The notes below the pieces were generated by a model. The model was not told the origin of the DNA, made no database searches, and worked only from the letters and a program-made list of their open reading frames with translations. A DNA stretch of 64,000 bases from assembly GCF_046097065.1 (NCBI RefSeq), contig NZ_CP175563.1, positions 2,852,001-2,916,000 on the forward strand, written 5' to 3'. Both the position numbers and the translations under genes were made by a program. This DNA comes from Syntrophus buswellii. GTDB taxonomy: Bacteria > Desulfobacterota > Syntrophia > Syntrophales > Syntrophaceae. This document shows, one piece after another, positions 1 to 8,800 of this stretch; the stretch's first letter is position 1, and each line of letters starts with the position of its first letter.

Positions 1-216
1 GGCCGCCTCATCCCCAAGGAAAAGTCTGCTGAATTTTTCGGATTTTATAACATTTTCGGAAAATTCGCGGCGATTCTCGGACCCCTGCTGATGGCGCTGG
101 CCAGTCGGATGACCGGCCAATCCCGGTACGGGATACTGAGCCTCGCTGTTCTTTTTGTTCTTGGCGGCCTGATCCTGTTGAGGATTCCCATGTCTGCCGC
201 CGCGTCGGAGGAGTAA
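1..216 (+). CDS. MFS permease, UMF1/Atg22-like, C-terminal fragment
   Basis: Frame 1 is open from the first base to TAA at 214-216, giving 71 residues of a protein that starts outside the window. The visible part has the motif GRLIPKEKSAEFFGFYN, then a glycine-rich helix (FGKFAAILGPLLMALA) and a last hydrophobic helix (LAVLFVLGGLILL). The 'P..k.aEfFG.y...gK..ailGP' pattern is typical of the UMF1 branch of the major facilitator superfamily, related to Atg22-type vacuolar effluxers. Expected location is the inner membrane; the substrate cannot be told. It ends 5 bp before the next gene, so the two are probably co-transcribed. Confidence 0.72.
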   Translation, partial: GRLIPKEKSAEFFGFYNIFGKFAAILGPLLMALASRMTGQSRYGILSLAVLFVLGGLILLRIPMSAAASEE

Positions 217-221
217 GAGTC

Positions 222-1205
222 ATGCCCAAGGAAGCAGCACACTGGATACTGGCGGAGCAGACCTGGCAGGCTATGCCTGACGGGCTTTTGAAAACGGAGA
301 TCCAGGAAAACAAAGCCCTCTATTATCTGGGCTCTGTTGTCTTCGATACACCCTATTATGCCTTGACCGGGCAGAACCGGTCCAACCTGATCGCGGCGGC
401 GAACAGGCTTCACGGCTACAGGGTTTCCAGCCCCTTTAACCCCTTCGGGCCGCTGGCAAAAAGTTCCGAAACATTGCCGGAGGGATACCGGCCTTTTCTG
501 GCGGGCGCCATGACCCATGTGGCCGTGGATTCGGTCTTTCACCCCCTCATCTTCCACTTCAGCGGCAACGACAAGGATGTTCCATCGATCCAGGCCTCCC
601 GCGCCGCGACCCGCCATCGCCGCCTTGAATCGGCGCTGGATCTCCACCTGTTAAGTCGCAACGGCAACGCTTCATTTCGAAACCTGCGCCTCATCGACCT
701 GTACCGAAACCACGAAAACGAGGAAAGCGCCTTTCTGAAGCTGCTGAACCTGCTGTATTTCGGAAAGATCCTGGCCGCCAACTCCTCTTTGAAACTGACA
801 TTCTGGCAGCATGCCCTGATTCACAACATCATCCAGCAGAGGCGCGTCCACCAGTTCCTCGGCCTCTTCGACATCCTGGCTCCCCGCCAGGCCCGCCGGA
901 TCGAGCCGGTCGAAGCCCTCTTCTACGCTACCTGCCAGGAATCCGATCCCCGGTTCTTCCAGTCCACTCTCACCTACCGCCATCCGGTGACGGGAGAGGA
1001 GCAGGCCGACTCCGTCAGCTCACTCCAGGAGCGGGCTATTGCCTTCGCCCTGGAATGCCTGGAGCGGTTTGACGACACCAGAACCCAGGCCGAGTTGAAA
1101 AAGAGCCTGGCAGGAATGGTGTCCCCTTCGCTGTACTCCGGGTTGCCCCCCGACCCGGGCCGGGCAATGTCCTTTTTCGACATCCTCCATACCCTGGATC
1201 TCTGA
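222..1205 (+). CDS. Zinc-dependent phospholipase C family protein
   Basis: 327 residues. The N-terminal pattern resembles bacterial zinc-dependent phospholipase C-like proteins: an early HW (residues 7-8), DTPYY near residue 45, and later histidines and aspartates in GAMTHVAVDSVFHPLIFHFSG (about residues 91-111) that could bind metal. In that family the fold is a helical bundle with a tri-metal site that hydrolyses phospholipid head groups. No signal peptide is visible, so a cytosolic role or a different substrate is possible. ATG at 222 follows the previous stop by 5 bp with GAGGAG upstream. The link to the preceding permease gene is positional only. The family call is good; the substrate is unknown. 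Confidence 0.72.
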   Translation: MPKEAAHWILAEQTWQAMPDGLLKTEIQENKALYYLGSVVFDTPYYALTGQNRSNLIAAANRLHGYRVSSPFNPFGPLAKSSETLPEGYRPFLAGAMTHVAVDSVFHPLIFHFSGNDKDVPSIQASRAATRHRRLESALDLHLLSRNGNASFRNLRLIDLYRNHENEESAFLKLLNLLYFGKILAANSSLKLTFWQHALIHNIIQQRRVHQFLGLFDILAPRQARRIEPVEALFYATCQESDPRFFQSTLTYRHPVTGEEQADSVSSLQERAIAFALECLERFDDTRTQAELKKSLAGMVSPSLYSGLPPDPGRAMSFFDILHTLDL

Positions 1206-1326
1206 TTCCCCTCCGCGCCCACGAACAATAGCCGGGCGGCAAAAGGCCGGAAGGGCGCAGCCCGATGCCGGGGAAACGGCGCTGAGAGCGACATGCGCCC
1301 CGGAAGAGAGCGGCAGAGCGGGATTT

Positions 1327-2388
1327 TTACGGTTCCCAGGGTGTGATCAGCACTTTCAGGCAGCCCGCCGTCCGGTTGGCGAACAGTTCGTAACCCTTCA
1401 GAATTTCATTCAAGGGAACGGAATGGGTGCACAGGAAGCGGGTATCGATTTTCCCCTCTTCGATGAGTTCGATCAGCCTGGGCAGACGATCGACCGGCGC
1501 GACGCCCCAGCTCAAGGTGATATTGGTGCCCCAGGCCTCATCCAGGGGAAGGAGGAGCGGCTTTTCATAAATGCCGACGGTTGATATTCCGCCTCCGCAA
1601 CGAAGGGCGGAAAAGGCGATGTCAAAGGTCATCTGCCGTCCCGCACACTCGATGGTCCTGTCCGCACCGAACCCGTCGGTAAGCTCCCGGATGGCTTCAA
1701 CAACATTTGCTTCCGCTGGATTGAGAGCCAGATCCGCCACACCGGCTTTCATGGCCGCATCCAGCCGGGACGGCGACGTGTCTACGGCGATGATCCTTGA
1801 CGGTCCCCACAACCGGGCGGATGCCATGGCGCAGAGTCCGACGGGACCGGCCCCCACCACGGCCACCGTTTCAGCGGGCTCGATGCGGGCCAGCTCCGCC
1901 GCGAAGTAACCTGCGGACAGAACATCGCCGCAGAAGAGGACATCCCCGGGGGACAGGGATTCCGGAAATTTGAAGCAGTAGGCGTCGGCGTCCGGCAAGC
2001 GGGCGTATTCCGCCTGGCAGCCTCCCGGTCCGCGCATTCCGAAGGTCCCGCAACCGGCCTTCAGGCAGCGGGCGTAAAGGCCCTGCCGGCAGTACCGGCA
2101 TTCGCCGCAGCAGGCGAAGCAGGAGACCACGACCCGGTCTCCGACTTTCAGCTTTTTTACCGCGGGACCCGTTTCCACGATTTCAGCGCAGAACTCGTGG
2201 CCCACAATGAGCGGATAGCGGACCCCGGGGATCCCCCCCCGTACAAGGGCCAGGTCGCTCCCGGAAATCGTCGTCAGAAGGACCCTGCCGATCGCATCCC
2301 CGGGTTCGAGAATTTCAGGAACCGGAACATCCTCCAGGCCATAGGAATCCGGCCCCCGGCACACCATCGCTTTCATGGACCCTGCCAT
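1327..2388 (-). CDS. Zinc-dependent alcohol dehydrogenase-like (MDR family)
   Basis: 353 residues with standard medium-chain dehydrogenase layout. The N-terminal GroES-like half has GHEFCAEIVETG and a cysteine cluster for structural zinc (CCGECRYCRQGLYARC). A Rossmann half follows, starting at VAVVGAGPVGL. It probably oxidises an alcohol or reduces an aldehyde with NAD(P) in the cytosol. The start has GGGAGG 9 nt upstream, and that ribosome site lies in the last codons of the upstream acyl ligase fusion gene, only 6 bp away, so the two are almost certainly one transcript. That pairing suggests, as inference, action on a long-chain acyl or lipid-derived alcohol or aldehyde. Substrate cannot be read from sequence. 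Confidence 0.85.
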   Translation of the reverse strand: MAGSMKAMVCRGPDSYGLEDVPVPEILEPGDAIGRVLLTTISGSDLALVRGGIPGVRYPLIVGHEFCAEIVETGPAVKKLKVGDRVVVSCFACCGECRYCRQGLYARCLKAGCGTFGMRGPGGCQAEYARLPDADAYCFKFPESLSPGDVLFCGDVLSAGYFAAELARIEPAETVAVVGAGPVGLCAMASARLWGPSRIIAVDTSPSRLDAAMKAGVADLALNPAEANVVEAIRELTDGFGADRTIECAGRQMTFDIAFSALRCGGGISTVGIYEKPLLLPLDEAWGTNITLSWGVAPVDRLPRLIELIEEGKIDTRFLCTHSVPLNEILKGYELFANRTAGCLKVLITPWEP

Positions 2389-2394
2389 TGCTGT

Positions 2395-5232
2395 TCACCT
2401 CCCATTTTCCGAAATTTCGAACGGCTGGAGATCCGACTCGCCGCAGTGCCGCAGGATATGGGCGCGAGCGGCATCGCGCAGCGCAACGGCGGCCGCGAAG
2501 GCATCCCGGGCATCCGCCGCCGGCACCAGGGGATCGCCGACCGAAACGCGGATCGCGCCGCGCCGCGGTCGCCACTGGCCGTCGCGCAGCACAAACCGGG
2601 TGCCGGATATCGCCACCGGAACGACCGGCGTCCCTGTATTGGCCGCCACAAGGAAGGCCCCCATTCGGAAGGGCTGCAAGCCGGCCACCCGGGTAAATGT
2701 GCCCTCGGGGAAGAAGACCAGCCCATGGCCTGCCCGGAGCACTTCCTCCAGGCGGCCGGCGTCCTGGACGCTCTCCGTGGCTGTAAAGCGCTCAACGAAA
2801 TGGGCGCCCAGGTGCTGGAGATAAAGGCGGGCCAGGAACCCTTCGCCCAGTTCCCGCTTGGCGACAAAGACAAAGTGCTCCGGAAGCGCCGCCAGCAGGA
2901 CGATCCCGTCGATGTAACTGGCGTGGTTGGCCACCAGAACGCAGGGCGACCCTTTTGGCAGCTGCTCCAGCCCGCTCACCGAAAAGGGCGTACCGGTGAG
3001 CCGGATCAGCAGCAGCGCCCCTGCCCGGCCGACGGACCAGGCCGTTGACGGGCGCTGCGTCATGGCCGTGGCCAGCCAGACAGCCGGCATGACCATATAG
3101 AACACCGACCAGGCCCAGGCGGAAAATAAAACCTCCCCTGCCCTGGCAGTCCAGCGCTGCAGCTGGGGAACCAAGGCGCCTGCCGCAAGGCGGGCCATCT
3201 GCCGCCGTCCGGTCCGCTTGCGCCCATCCGCCAATCCCGCCTCGAAAAGGTCACGATTGGCGGCACGCCGCAGTTTGCCGCTGGAGGTCTTGAGAACGGT
3301 CCCGGGAGGGACGATCACAAGTTCGTCAGCCGGTTCGCCGAGCGCTTCAAAGATGGCAGCATGGATCTCCCCGCGCAGACGCTCCAGTTCAGCCGGATCG
3401 CTCCGGCGGGTTTCGGCGATCACAACGAGCCGCTCCGTACCCGAAGCCGGGTCGGGACTGCCGAACGCCACGACGCAGCCCTTTCTCACCCCGGGTATCT
3501 CGCCGACGATCTCCTCCAGTTCCTGAGGATAGATGTTGCGCCCGCCCCGGATGATGATGTCCTTGGCGCGGCCCGTGAGGAAAACCTCTCCACCGGCGAT
3601 GTAACCGCGATCGCCGCTGTCCAGCCAGCCGCCGTGAAAGAGCTGGGACGTGGCCTGTGGATTGTTGAAATAGCCGCGCGTCGACGACGGCCCCCGGAAC
3701 TCTATCCGCCCCTCCTGGCGCTCGGCCAGCTCGTGACCGGACGCATCGAGAATGCGCAGTTCGTGGCCGGGAAGCGGCCGGCCGCAGGAGACAAAGCACA
3801 GCGGCGAGGCCTCCTCCGACAAAGCGCGTACCGCCCGTCCGGTGCGCGAAAAGGTTTCCCGCTGGACGCAGTCGATGACCGGACCGCGGCCCGGCGGCGG
3901 GAACGCCAGCCCGACGGAATTCTCGGCCAGCCCATAGACCGGCGTGAGGGCTTCGGTTCGAAAGCCGAACGGAGCGAAACGCCGCCGAAAGCGCGTCAGC
4001 GTTTCCGGCAGGACGGCCTCCGCCCCGTTGAAAGCCAGCCGCCACGAGCTGAGATCCAGTCCGGAGAGCTCCTCTTCGCCGATCTTCTTGACACAGAGCT
4101 CATAGGCAAAATTAGGGGCCGCCGAAAGGGTGCCGCGGTACTCATGGATTGCCCGCAGCCAGCGCACCGGCCGCACGAGAAAGGCCAGGGGGGACATGAC
4201 AACCAGCGGGATGCCGAAATAGAGCGTCCCCAGCCAGGCACCGATCAGCCCCATGTCATGATACAGCGGCAGCCAGCTGACGAACACGTCATCGGGCCCC
4301 ACGCCCACCGCCTGCCCCATGGCGCGGACATTGGCAAGCAGATTGGCGTGGGTCAGCGCCACCCCCTTGGGATCGCCCGTGCTGCCGGAAGTGTACTGAA
4401 TAAAAGCCACGTCCCGGGCCGTTACCGGCACCCGGATAAAGGAGGCGCCTGACGACCGCAATTCCTGCACACTGACCACGGAATGCAGGGAAAGGACATG
4501 AGCCTGCAGCAGCCGGGACACCGCTCGAGCTTCGGGGACCGTAACAAGCAGAACGGTCCCGGCATTGGAAAGGATCCCTACATGGCGGCGTACATGCTCT
4601 TCCACCTGGGTCAGGCGGGCGGGGGGATAAATGGGCACGGGAATGCCGCCGGCAAGGAGAATCCCCAGGTAGACGTAAAAGTACTCCGGGCAGGTCGGCA
4701 GCATGATGGCCACGGACTGCCCCGGTTCAAGCCCCCGGTTCTGCAGACCGGCGGCGATCTCCTCCGAGGCCTGCGCCAGGCTGCGTCCGGAGATCGGCTG
4801 ATCTCCGCTTTCAGTGCGCGCAATGATCTGGACGCGTTCGGGCTGCCGGCGCACATGCCAGTCAAGCACCTCAAGCAACGTGTCGGCGCCGGCCGCTTCA
4901 CCCTGCGCAGATTCCAGCGTCGCCAGGGAAGCGGCCAATTCCTGCTGTGCCGGTCCCCTGGCCGCCCGCCTCAAGGCCTCGAGCAGGTCACGCGGCGTCT
5001 CGGCGCGGTTGAGGATTTCCTCCGGCAGATCCACGCCGAAGGAGCGCTGGATTCGAGACAGCAATTCCACCCGCGCCAGACTGTCGAAGCCGAGATCGCG
5101 GTCCAGCAGACTGTCCAGAGAAACGCGATCCTCCTGCCCGGTTTTTCCCCGCAGTTCGCTGAACAGCCCACGGACAATGCCGAGAAGCCTGTATGCCGGG
5201 TCGGTTTCCGTTTTTGCAGGTTGCCGTTCCAT
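2395..5232 (-). CDS. ACP-fatty acyl-AMP ligase-acyltransferase fusion
   Basis: 945 residues in three parts. Residues about 12-90 are an acyl carrier domain with the phosphopantetheine serine in LGFDSLARVE (Ser51). Residues about 115-690 are an adenylate-forming enzyme: the phosphate-binding loop is IQYTSGSTGDPKG, with later motifs YGLAENSVGLAF and TGRAKDIIIRGGRNIYPQELE. The long form and these motifs fit fatty acyl-AMP ligases rather than acyl-CoA synthetases. Residues about 720-945 are a PlsC-like acyltransferase with NHASYID (NHx4D, near residue 766) and FPEGTFTR. The expected path is activation of a fatty acid as acyl-AMP, transfer to an ACP thiol and then to a glycerol or lysophospholipid acceptor at the membrane. 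The acceptor is inference. The downstream gene is a dehydrogenase 6 bp away. Confidence 0.86.
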   Translation of the reverse strand: MERQPAKTETDPAYRLLGIVRGLFSELRGKTGQEDRVSLDSLLDRDLGFDSLARVELLSRIQRSFGVDLPEEILNRAETPRDLLEALRRAARGPAQQELAASLATLESAQGEAAGADTLLEVLDWHVRRQPERVQIIARTESGDQPISGRSLAQASEEIAAGLQNRGLEPGQSVAIMLPTCPEYFYVYLGILLAGGIPVPIYPPARLTQVEEHVRRHVGILSNAGTVLLVTVPEARAVSRLLQAHVLSLHSVVSVQELRSSGASFIRVPVTARDVAFIQYTSGSTGDPKGVALTHANLLANVRAMGQAVGVGPDDVFVSWLPLYHDMGLIGAWLGTLYFGIPLVVMSPLAFLVRPVRWLRAIHEYRGTLSAAPNFAYELCVKKIGEEELSGLDLSSWRLAFNGAEAVLPETLTRFRRRFAPFGFRTEALTPVYGLAENSVGLAFPPPGRGPVIDCVQRETFSRTGRAVRALSEEASPLCFVSCGRPLPGHELRILDASGHELAERQEGRIEFRGPSSTRGYFNNPQATSQLFHGGWLDSGDRGYIAGGEVFLTGRAKDIIIRGGRNIYPQELEEIVGEIPGVRKGCVVAFGSPDPASGTERLVVIAETRRSDPAELERLRGEIHAAIFEALGEPADELVIVPPGTVLKTSSGKLRRAANRDLFEAGLADGRKRTGRRQMARLAAGALVPQLQRWTARAGEVLFSAWAWSVFYMVMPAVWLATAMTQRPSTAWSVGRAGALLLIRLTGTPFSVSGLEQLPKGSPCVLVANHASYIDGIVLLAALPEHFVFVAKRELGEGFLARLYLQHLGAHFVERFTATESVQDAGRLEEVLRAGHGLVFFPEGTFTRVAGLQPFRMGAFLVAANTGTPVVPVAISGTRFVLRDGQWRPRRGAIRVSVGDPLVPAADARDAFAAAVALRDAARAHILRHCGESDLQPFEISENGR

Positions 5233-5253
5233 ATCACAAAGGATGATTCCTGG

Positions 5254-5427
5254 TTACTTCCGGAAGCTCTTGTCGACTTTGTCCTTGTTCAGCAGGTACA
5301 CGACGATCACGACGGCGAGAAGGAGGAAAATCCACCTGGGAAATCCGGCAGGACCTCCCTGGAGAGAGCCGATGACGGCCAGCAGGAAGAAAAAGGAGGC
5401 ATAGAGGACTTTATCCCATCTTTTCAT
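5254..5427 (-). CDS. Small membrane protein of unknown function
   Basis: 57 residues beginning MKRWDKVLYASFF. The frame is open further upstream, but the ATG at 5427 has a strong GGGGAGG 6 nt before it, so it is preferred. Two hydrophobic segments (about residues 6-22 and 30-45) suggest a small double-spanning membrane protein with a charged tail (LLNKDKVDKSFRK). It sits between the DUF475-like gene and the acyl ligase fusion, with gaps of 57 and 21 bp, all on the minus strand, so it is likely translated from the same mRNA. I do not recognise a family. Confidence 0.6.
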   Translation of the reverse strand: MKRWDKVLYASFFFLLAVIGSLQGGPAGFPRWIFLLLAVVIVVYLLNKDKVDKSFRK

Positions 5428-5484
5428 GAAAAACCTCCCCCTGTTCCCGTCATTGCCCGCAACGTTCCCTGCCCCTGTCCGCAC

Positions 5485-6420
5485 CTATCCGGGAGAGCTC
5501 CCGGCTTTCCTTGCATGCCATCTGGATTTGAGGAAAAAATAGCCGACGATGAGGAAGGTGGCCACGGGTGTAATCCACTCTTCCACATGGACCCCGAAAC
5601 CGTGGGCCAGCATCACGCAGCCCAGGACAAAGACGGAGTACATGGCGCCGTTTTTCAGATAAACGTACTTTTTGATCCGGTCGACACCGTAGAACGTCAG
5701 CTGCCGGACCACGATCGCCCCGATGCCGTTTCCAAGAAGGATCAGTGGTACGGATAACGTGAAGGCGAAGGCCCCGACGACGCCATCGATGGAGAAGGTC
5801 AGGTCGATGACCTCGAGGTAGAGGACCTTCCCGATATCGGTCATATGGACGTCGCCCGACAGAATGCGAGCCTCCTGCTCTTCAGCGTAGCGTTTGAAAC
5901 CGTGGACGATGAAGAAGGCCGTGGAGCCGACCACGGCCCCGAAGGCGAGCATGGGGCTCTCCTTGAGAGTGAACCAGACGATGGCCGTCAGGAAGACCGA
6001 CACGACCGCATAGAACCAGGCCCCTTGCCGAGCGATGAGGACCTCCACGGGCAGGCCTATTTTCTTGGGTTCCAGAAAGATCCAGTGGCAGAAAAGAAAG
6101 ATGAAGAAGACGCCTCCCCCCATGAGAAGAACGGGGGAGCTTTCCTGAATGGCCTTGAGCGCCGCCGGATCTCCGGTCAGGCTTGCCGTCAGGGCCTCCC
6201 AGGGGCCGACGCCCGGCGCCATGACCCAGACGATCAGCCAGGGAAGAACCCCTCTGACGAGGAAGACGGCGATGAGAATCCCCCAGGTCAGAAACCACCT
6301 GCGCGCTTTGGGCTGCATGGTCTGCAGCGTCTCGGCATTGATGATGGCGTTGTCGATGCTCGTGATCGATTCGAAAAGGGCAAGCCCCAGGACGATGAGA
6401 AGCGCGGAGGTTATATCCAT
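5485..6420 (-). CDS. DUF475/TerC-like integral membrane protein
   Basis: 311 residues with about eight hydrophobic segments. Acidic membrane motifs FESITSIDNAIIN near the N terminus and LTFSIDGVVGAFAFT in the middle resemble the paired acidic sites of TerC and related ion-handling proteins. Overall it looks like the DUF475 family, which is grouped with TerC/tellurium resistance proteins and suspected to move or sense divalent metals. The true activity is not established. Inner membrane location is expected. It is the first gene of a minus-strand run (small membrane protein, acyl ligase fusion, dehydrogenase) and is divergent from glnS. Confidence 0.8.
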   Translation of the reverse strand: MDITSALLIVLGLALFESITSIDNAIINAETLQTMQPKARRWFLTWGILIAVFLVRGVLPWLIVWVMAPGVGPWEALTASLTGDPAALKAIQESSPVLLMGGGVFFIFLFCHWIFLEPKKIGLPVEVLIARQGAWFYAVVSVFLTAIVWFTLKESPMLAFGAVVGSTAFFIVHGFKRYAEEQEARILSGDVHMTDIGKVLYLEVIDLTFSIDGVVGAFAFTLSVPLILLGNGIGAIVVRQLTFYGVDRIKKYVYLKNGAMYSVFVLGCVMLAHGFGVHVEEWITPVATFLIVGYFFLKSRWHARKAGSSPG

Positions 6421-6742
6421 TTCAGCCTTTCCAATTTCCCGTCATGACGGGGTCCCGTGTGATGACGCATCATTTTTATGAAGCCAGTATAAGAAAAGAA
6501 CTCCGATGAAGTCAATTGCATTGTATCCGGAAGAAATTTGAAAGTTTATGCCCTTGATATATTTCCATGAATATACTAGATAACCAACCGGCATTCGACC
6601 TTGACAGAAGAGGCTTTTCCTTCGGGGCCGGGCCCGGGGCACCATGGTGTTCAAGGCGGGCGGCGCCGGAATTTCCGAAAGATGGAGGGCCTCTGTCCGG
6701 CGGTCCTGCCTGCAGAATCATCAAGGCGAAAGGAGCTGTAAC
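6421..6742 (+). promoter_or_regulatory. Divergent intergenic region with a likely glnS promoter
   Basis: 322 bp between the divergent DUF475-like gene and glnS. A sigma-70-like pair on the plus strand is TTGATA at 6554-6559 and TAGATA at 6577-6582, spaced 17 bp, in an A+T-rich stretch. The remaining leader up to the glnS start is about 160 nt and unusually G+C-rich, with a GGGCCGGGCCCGGGGC run near 6625-6641 that could fold. No known riboswitch or T-box motif was seen. The promoter call is by eye only. Confidence 0.35.
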
Positions 6743-8431
6743 ATGACGCAACCGACGACTTCAAACCCGACGGATTTCATCCGGGACATCATCGACGATG
6801 ACCTGCGGACCAACAAACATGAGGGACGAGTGGCCACCCGCTTCCCGCCCGAACCAAACGGCTACATCCACATCGGTCATGCCAAGTCGGTTTGCCTCAA
6901 TTTCGGCATCGCCCAGCAGTACCAGGGAACCTGCAATCTCCGGATGGATGACACGGACCCCCTGGGAGAGTCCATGGAATTCGTGGAATCGATTATCCAC
7001 GATGTCCGCTGGCTTGGATTCGACTGGGCAGACCGGCTCTTTTACGCCTCCGATTACTTCGAACGGCTTTATTCGTTCGCCGTCGAGCTCATCCGATCCG
7101 GAGACGCCTATGTCTGCAGCCTCACTCCCGATGAAATCCGGGAGCACCGGGGAAGCTTCACCGAGCCGGGCAGGGAAAGCCCCTATCGCAACCGGTCCGT
7201 GGAAGAGAACCTCGATCTCTTTTCCCGGATGCGGGCCGGCGAGTTTGCCGACGGCGCCCATGTTCTGCGCGCGAAGATCGACATGGCCTCGCCGAACATC
7301 GTCATGCGCGACCCCATCATCTACCGCATCAAGCGGGAGCCCCACTACCGGACGGGCACCGACTGGGTGATCTACCCCATGTACGACTTCGCCCACTGCC
7401 TCTCCGACGCCCTGGAAGGGATCACCCACTCCATCTGCACCCTGGAGTTTGAAAACAACCGTCCCCTTTACGACTGGTTCGTGGAGAAACTGATACCGGG
7501 CCCGCGTCCGAAGCAGATCGAATTCGCCCGCCTCAACCTGAGCTACACGGTGCTCAGCAAACGGCGGCTCATTGAACTGGTGAAAAACCATTTCGTCCAG
7601 GGCTGGGATGACCCCAGGATGCCGACCGTCACGGGCATGCGCCGCCGGGGCTACACCCCGGAAGCCATCCGGAACTTCTGCGCCCAGATCGGCGTGGCGA
7701 AAAATGACAACCTGATCGACATCTCCCTGCTGGAGCACTGCGTCCGGGAGGACCTCAATGCCCATGCCCCCAGGGCGCTGTGCGTTCTGAACCCCCTTCG
7801 GGTGGTGATCGACAATTATCCGGAGGACCTGGTTGAGGAGATCGAATGCCCCAACCATCCCCAGGATCCCGACATGGGAACACGGAAGCTGCCCTTCTCC
7901 AGGGAGCTTTACATCGAACAGGACGACTTTCTCGAAGACCCGCCGAAAAAATATCACCGCCTGGGTCCGGGACGGGAGGTCCGCCTCCGGAATGCCTACG
8001 TCATCCGATATGAAAGCATGGTGAAGGACGAAAAGACCGGGCAGGTCATCGAACTTCACTGCTCCTACGATCCCGGAACCCGGAATGCGCCGCCGGCTGA
8101 CGGGCGCAAGGTTCAGGGGGTGATTCACTGGGTCTCGGCCCGGCATGCCGTTCCTGCCGAGGTGAGGCTGTACGACCGGCTGTTCCGGATTGAGGATCCG
8201 GGAAGCGAAGAGGACTATACGAAGCACCTGAACAGGGAATCCCTGGAAATCCTCTCCTCCTGTTATGCTGAATCCAGCCTGGGAACTACGGAGCCGGGGC
8301 TCAAATACCAGTTTGAGCGATTGGGATATTTCTGCGCCGATCCGGATACGGCGCCCGGCAAACCCGTTTTCAACCGCATTGTCCCGCTGCGGGATTCCTG
8401 GGCGAAAGCCGCCGGGGGCAGGAAGGGCTGA
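6743..8431 (+). CDS. glnS: Glutaminyl-tRNA synthetase
   Basis: 562 residues, close to the usual length of bacterial GlnRS (about 554 in E. coli). The class I signature is intact: PPEPNGYIHIGHAKSV (HIGH at residues 43-46) and VLSKRRL as the KMSKS-type loop. Other conserved blocks include RMDDTDP and YDFAHCLSDALEGITHS. The enzyme charges tRNA-Gln with glutamine in the cytosol. The frame opens 33 codons earlier, but ATG at 6743 is chosen because AAAGGAGC lies just upstream and the protein then starts like other GlnRS enzymes. A tRNA-Gln gene lies 4.5 kb downstream. GlnRS is patchy in bacteria, which supports a proteobacterial source. A hairpin terminator follows at 8484. Confidence 0.96.
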   Translation: MTQPTTSNPTDFIRDIIDDDLRTNKHEGRVATRFPPEPNGYIHIGHAKSVCLNFGIAQQYQGTCNLRMDDTDPLGESMEFVESIIHDVRWLGFDWADRLFYASDYFERLYSFAVELIRSGDAYVCSLTPDEIREHRGSFTEPGRESPYRNRSVEENLDLFSRMRAGEFADGAHVLRAKIDMASPNIVMRDPIIYRIKREPHYRTGTDWVIYPMYDFAHCLSDALEGITHSICTLEFENNRPLYDWFVEKLIPGPRPKQIEFARLNLSYTVLSKRRLIELVKNHFVQGWDDPRMPTVTGMRRRGYTPEAIRNFCAQIGVAKNDNLIDISLLEHCVREDLNAHAPRALCVLNPLRVVIDNYPEDLVEEIECPNHPQDPDMGTRKLPFSRELYIEQDDFLEDPPKKYHRLGPGREVRLRNAYVIRYESMVKDEKTGQVIELHCSYDPGTRNAPPADGRKVQGVIHWVSARHAVPAEVRLYDRLFRIEDPGSEEDYTKHLNRESLEILSSCYAESSLGTTEPGLKYQFERLGYFCADPDTAPGKPVFNRIVPLRDSWAKAAGGRKG

Positions 8432-8483
8432 GAAAATAGGCCTCGCGCCATGGCATCAGCTGGAATAGATTGAAGCACCGAAG

Positions 8484-8518
8484 AAAAAGGTCCGTGTTGA
8501 ATAACGCGGACCTTTTTT
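8484..8518 (+). terminator. Intrinsic terminator after glnS
   Basis: Stem AAAAAGGTCCGTG (8484-8496) pairs with CGCGGACCTTTTTT (8505-8518) across an 8-nt loop, with one G-U pair, and ends in a T run. It is nearly symmetric but only glnS enters it from the left. The rest of the 369-bp gap to 8801 holds a short TTCAGA/TCTGAA inverted repeat near 8670-8690 and no convincing promoter or RNA. Confidence 0.8.
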
Positions 8519-8800
8519 GCTTTCAGAATTCTCTCGACGGCGCCAAAGAGTTGTAAACAGCAGCCCACCAGACTGAATTCTGCAGCAATCCAGTTTATCC
8601 CAACTCTTTTTTATATTCCTTGTAAAGTTATTGCGACAAATCCCCGATATCAAACTTCGGAGACCCTGTTTCAGACAGTTTCTGAACATGCATCCGCTTT
8701 CGTGCAGATCTTCAGAAAAGGTGCCGCTCACAGGTCGAACATGGGTTTATGACAATCAAGGAACCGACAACCAGAAATACGGAAAAGGGAAGACAGGCTT

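Noticed and set aside
3361..5757. Plus-strand frames opposite the acyl ligase fusion
   Set aside because: The minus-strand protein has three complete domains; the plus-strand frames have no recognisable content.
6761..8227. Long minus-strand frame opposite glnS (488 codons)
   Set aside because: It mirrors the codon structure of glnS, has no family motifs or ribosome site, and glnS is certain.
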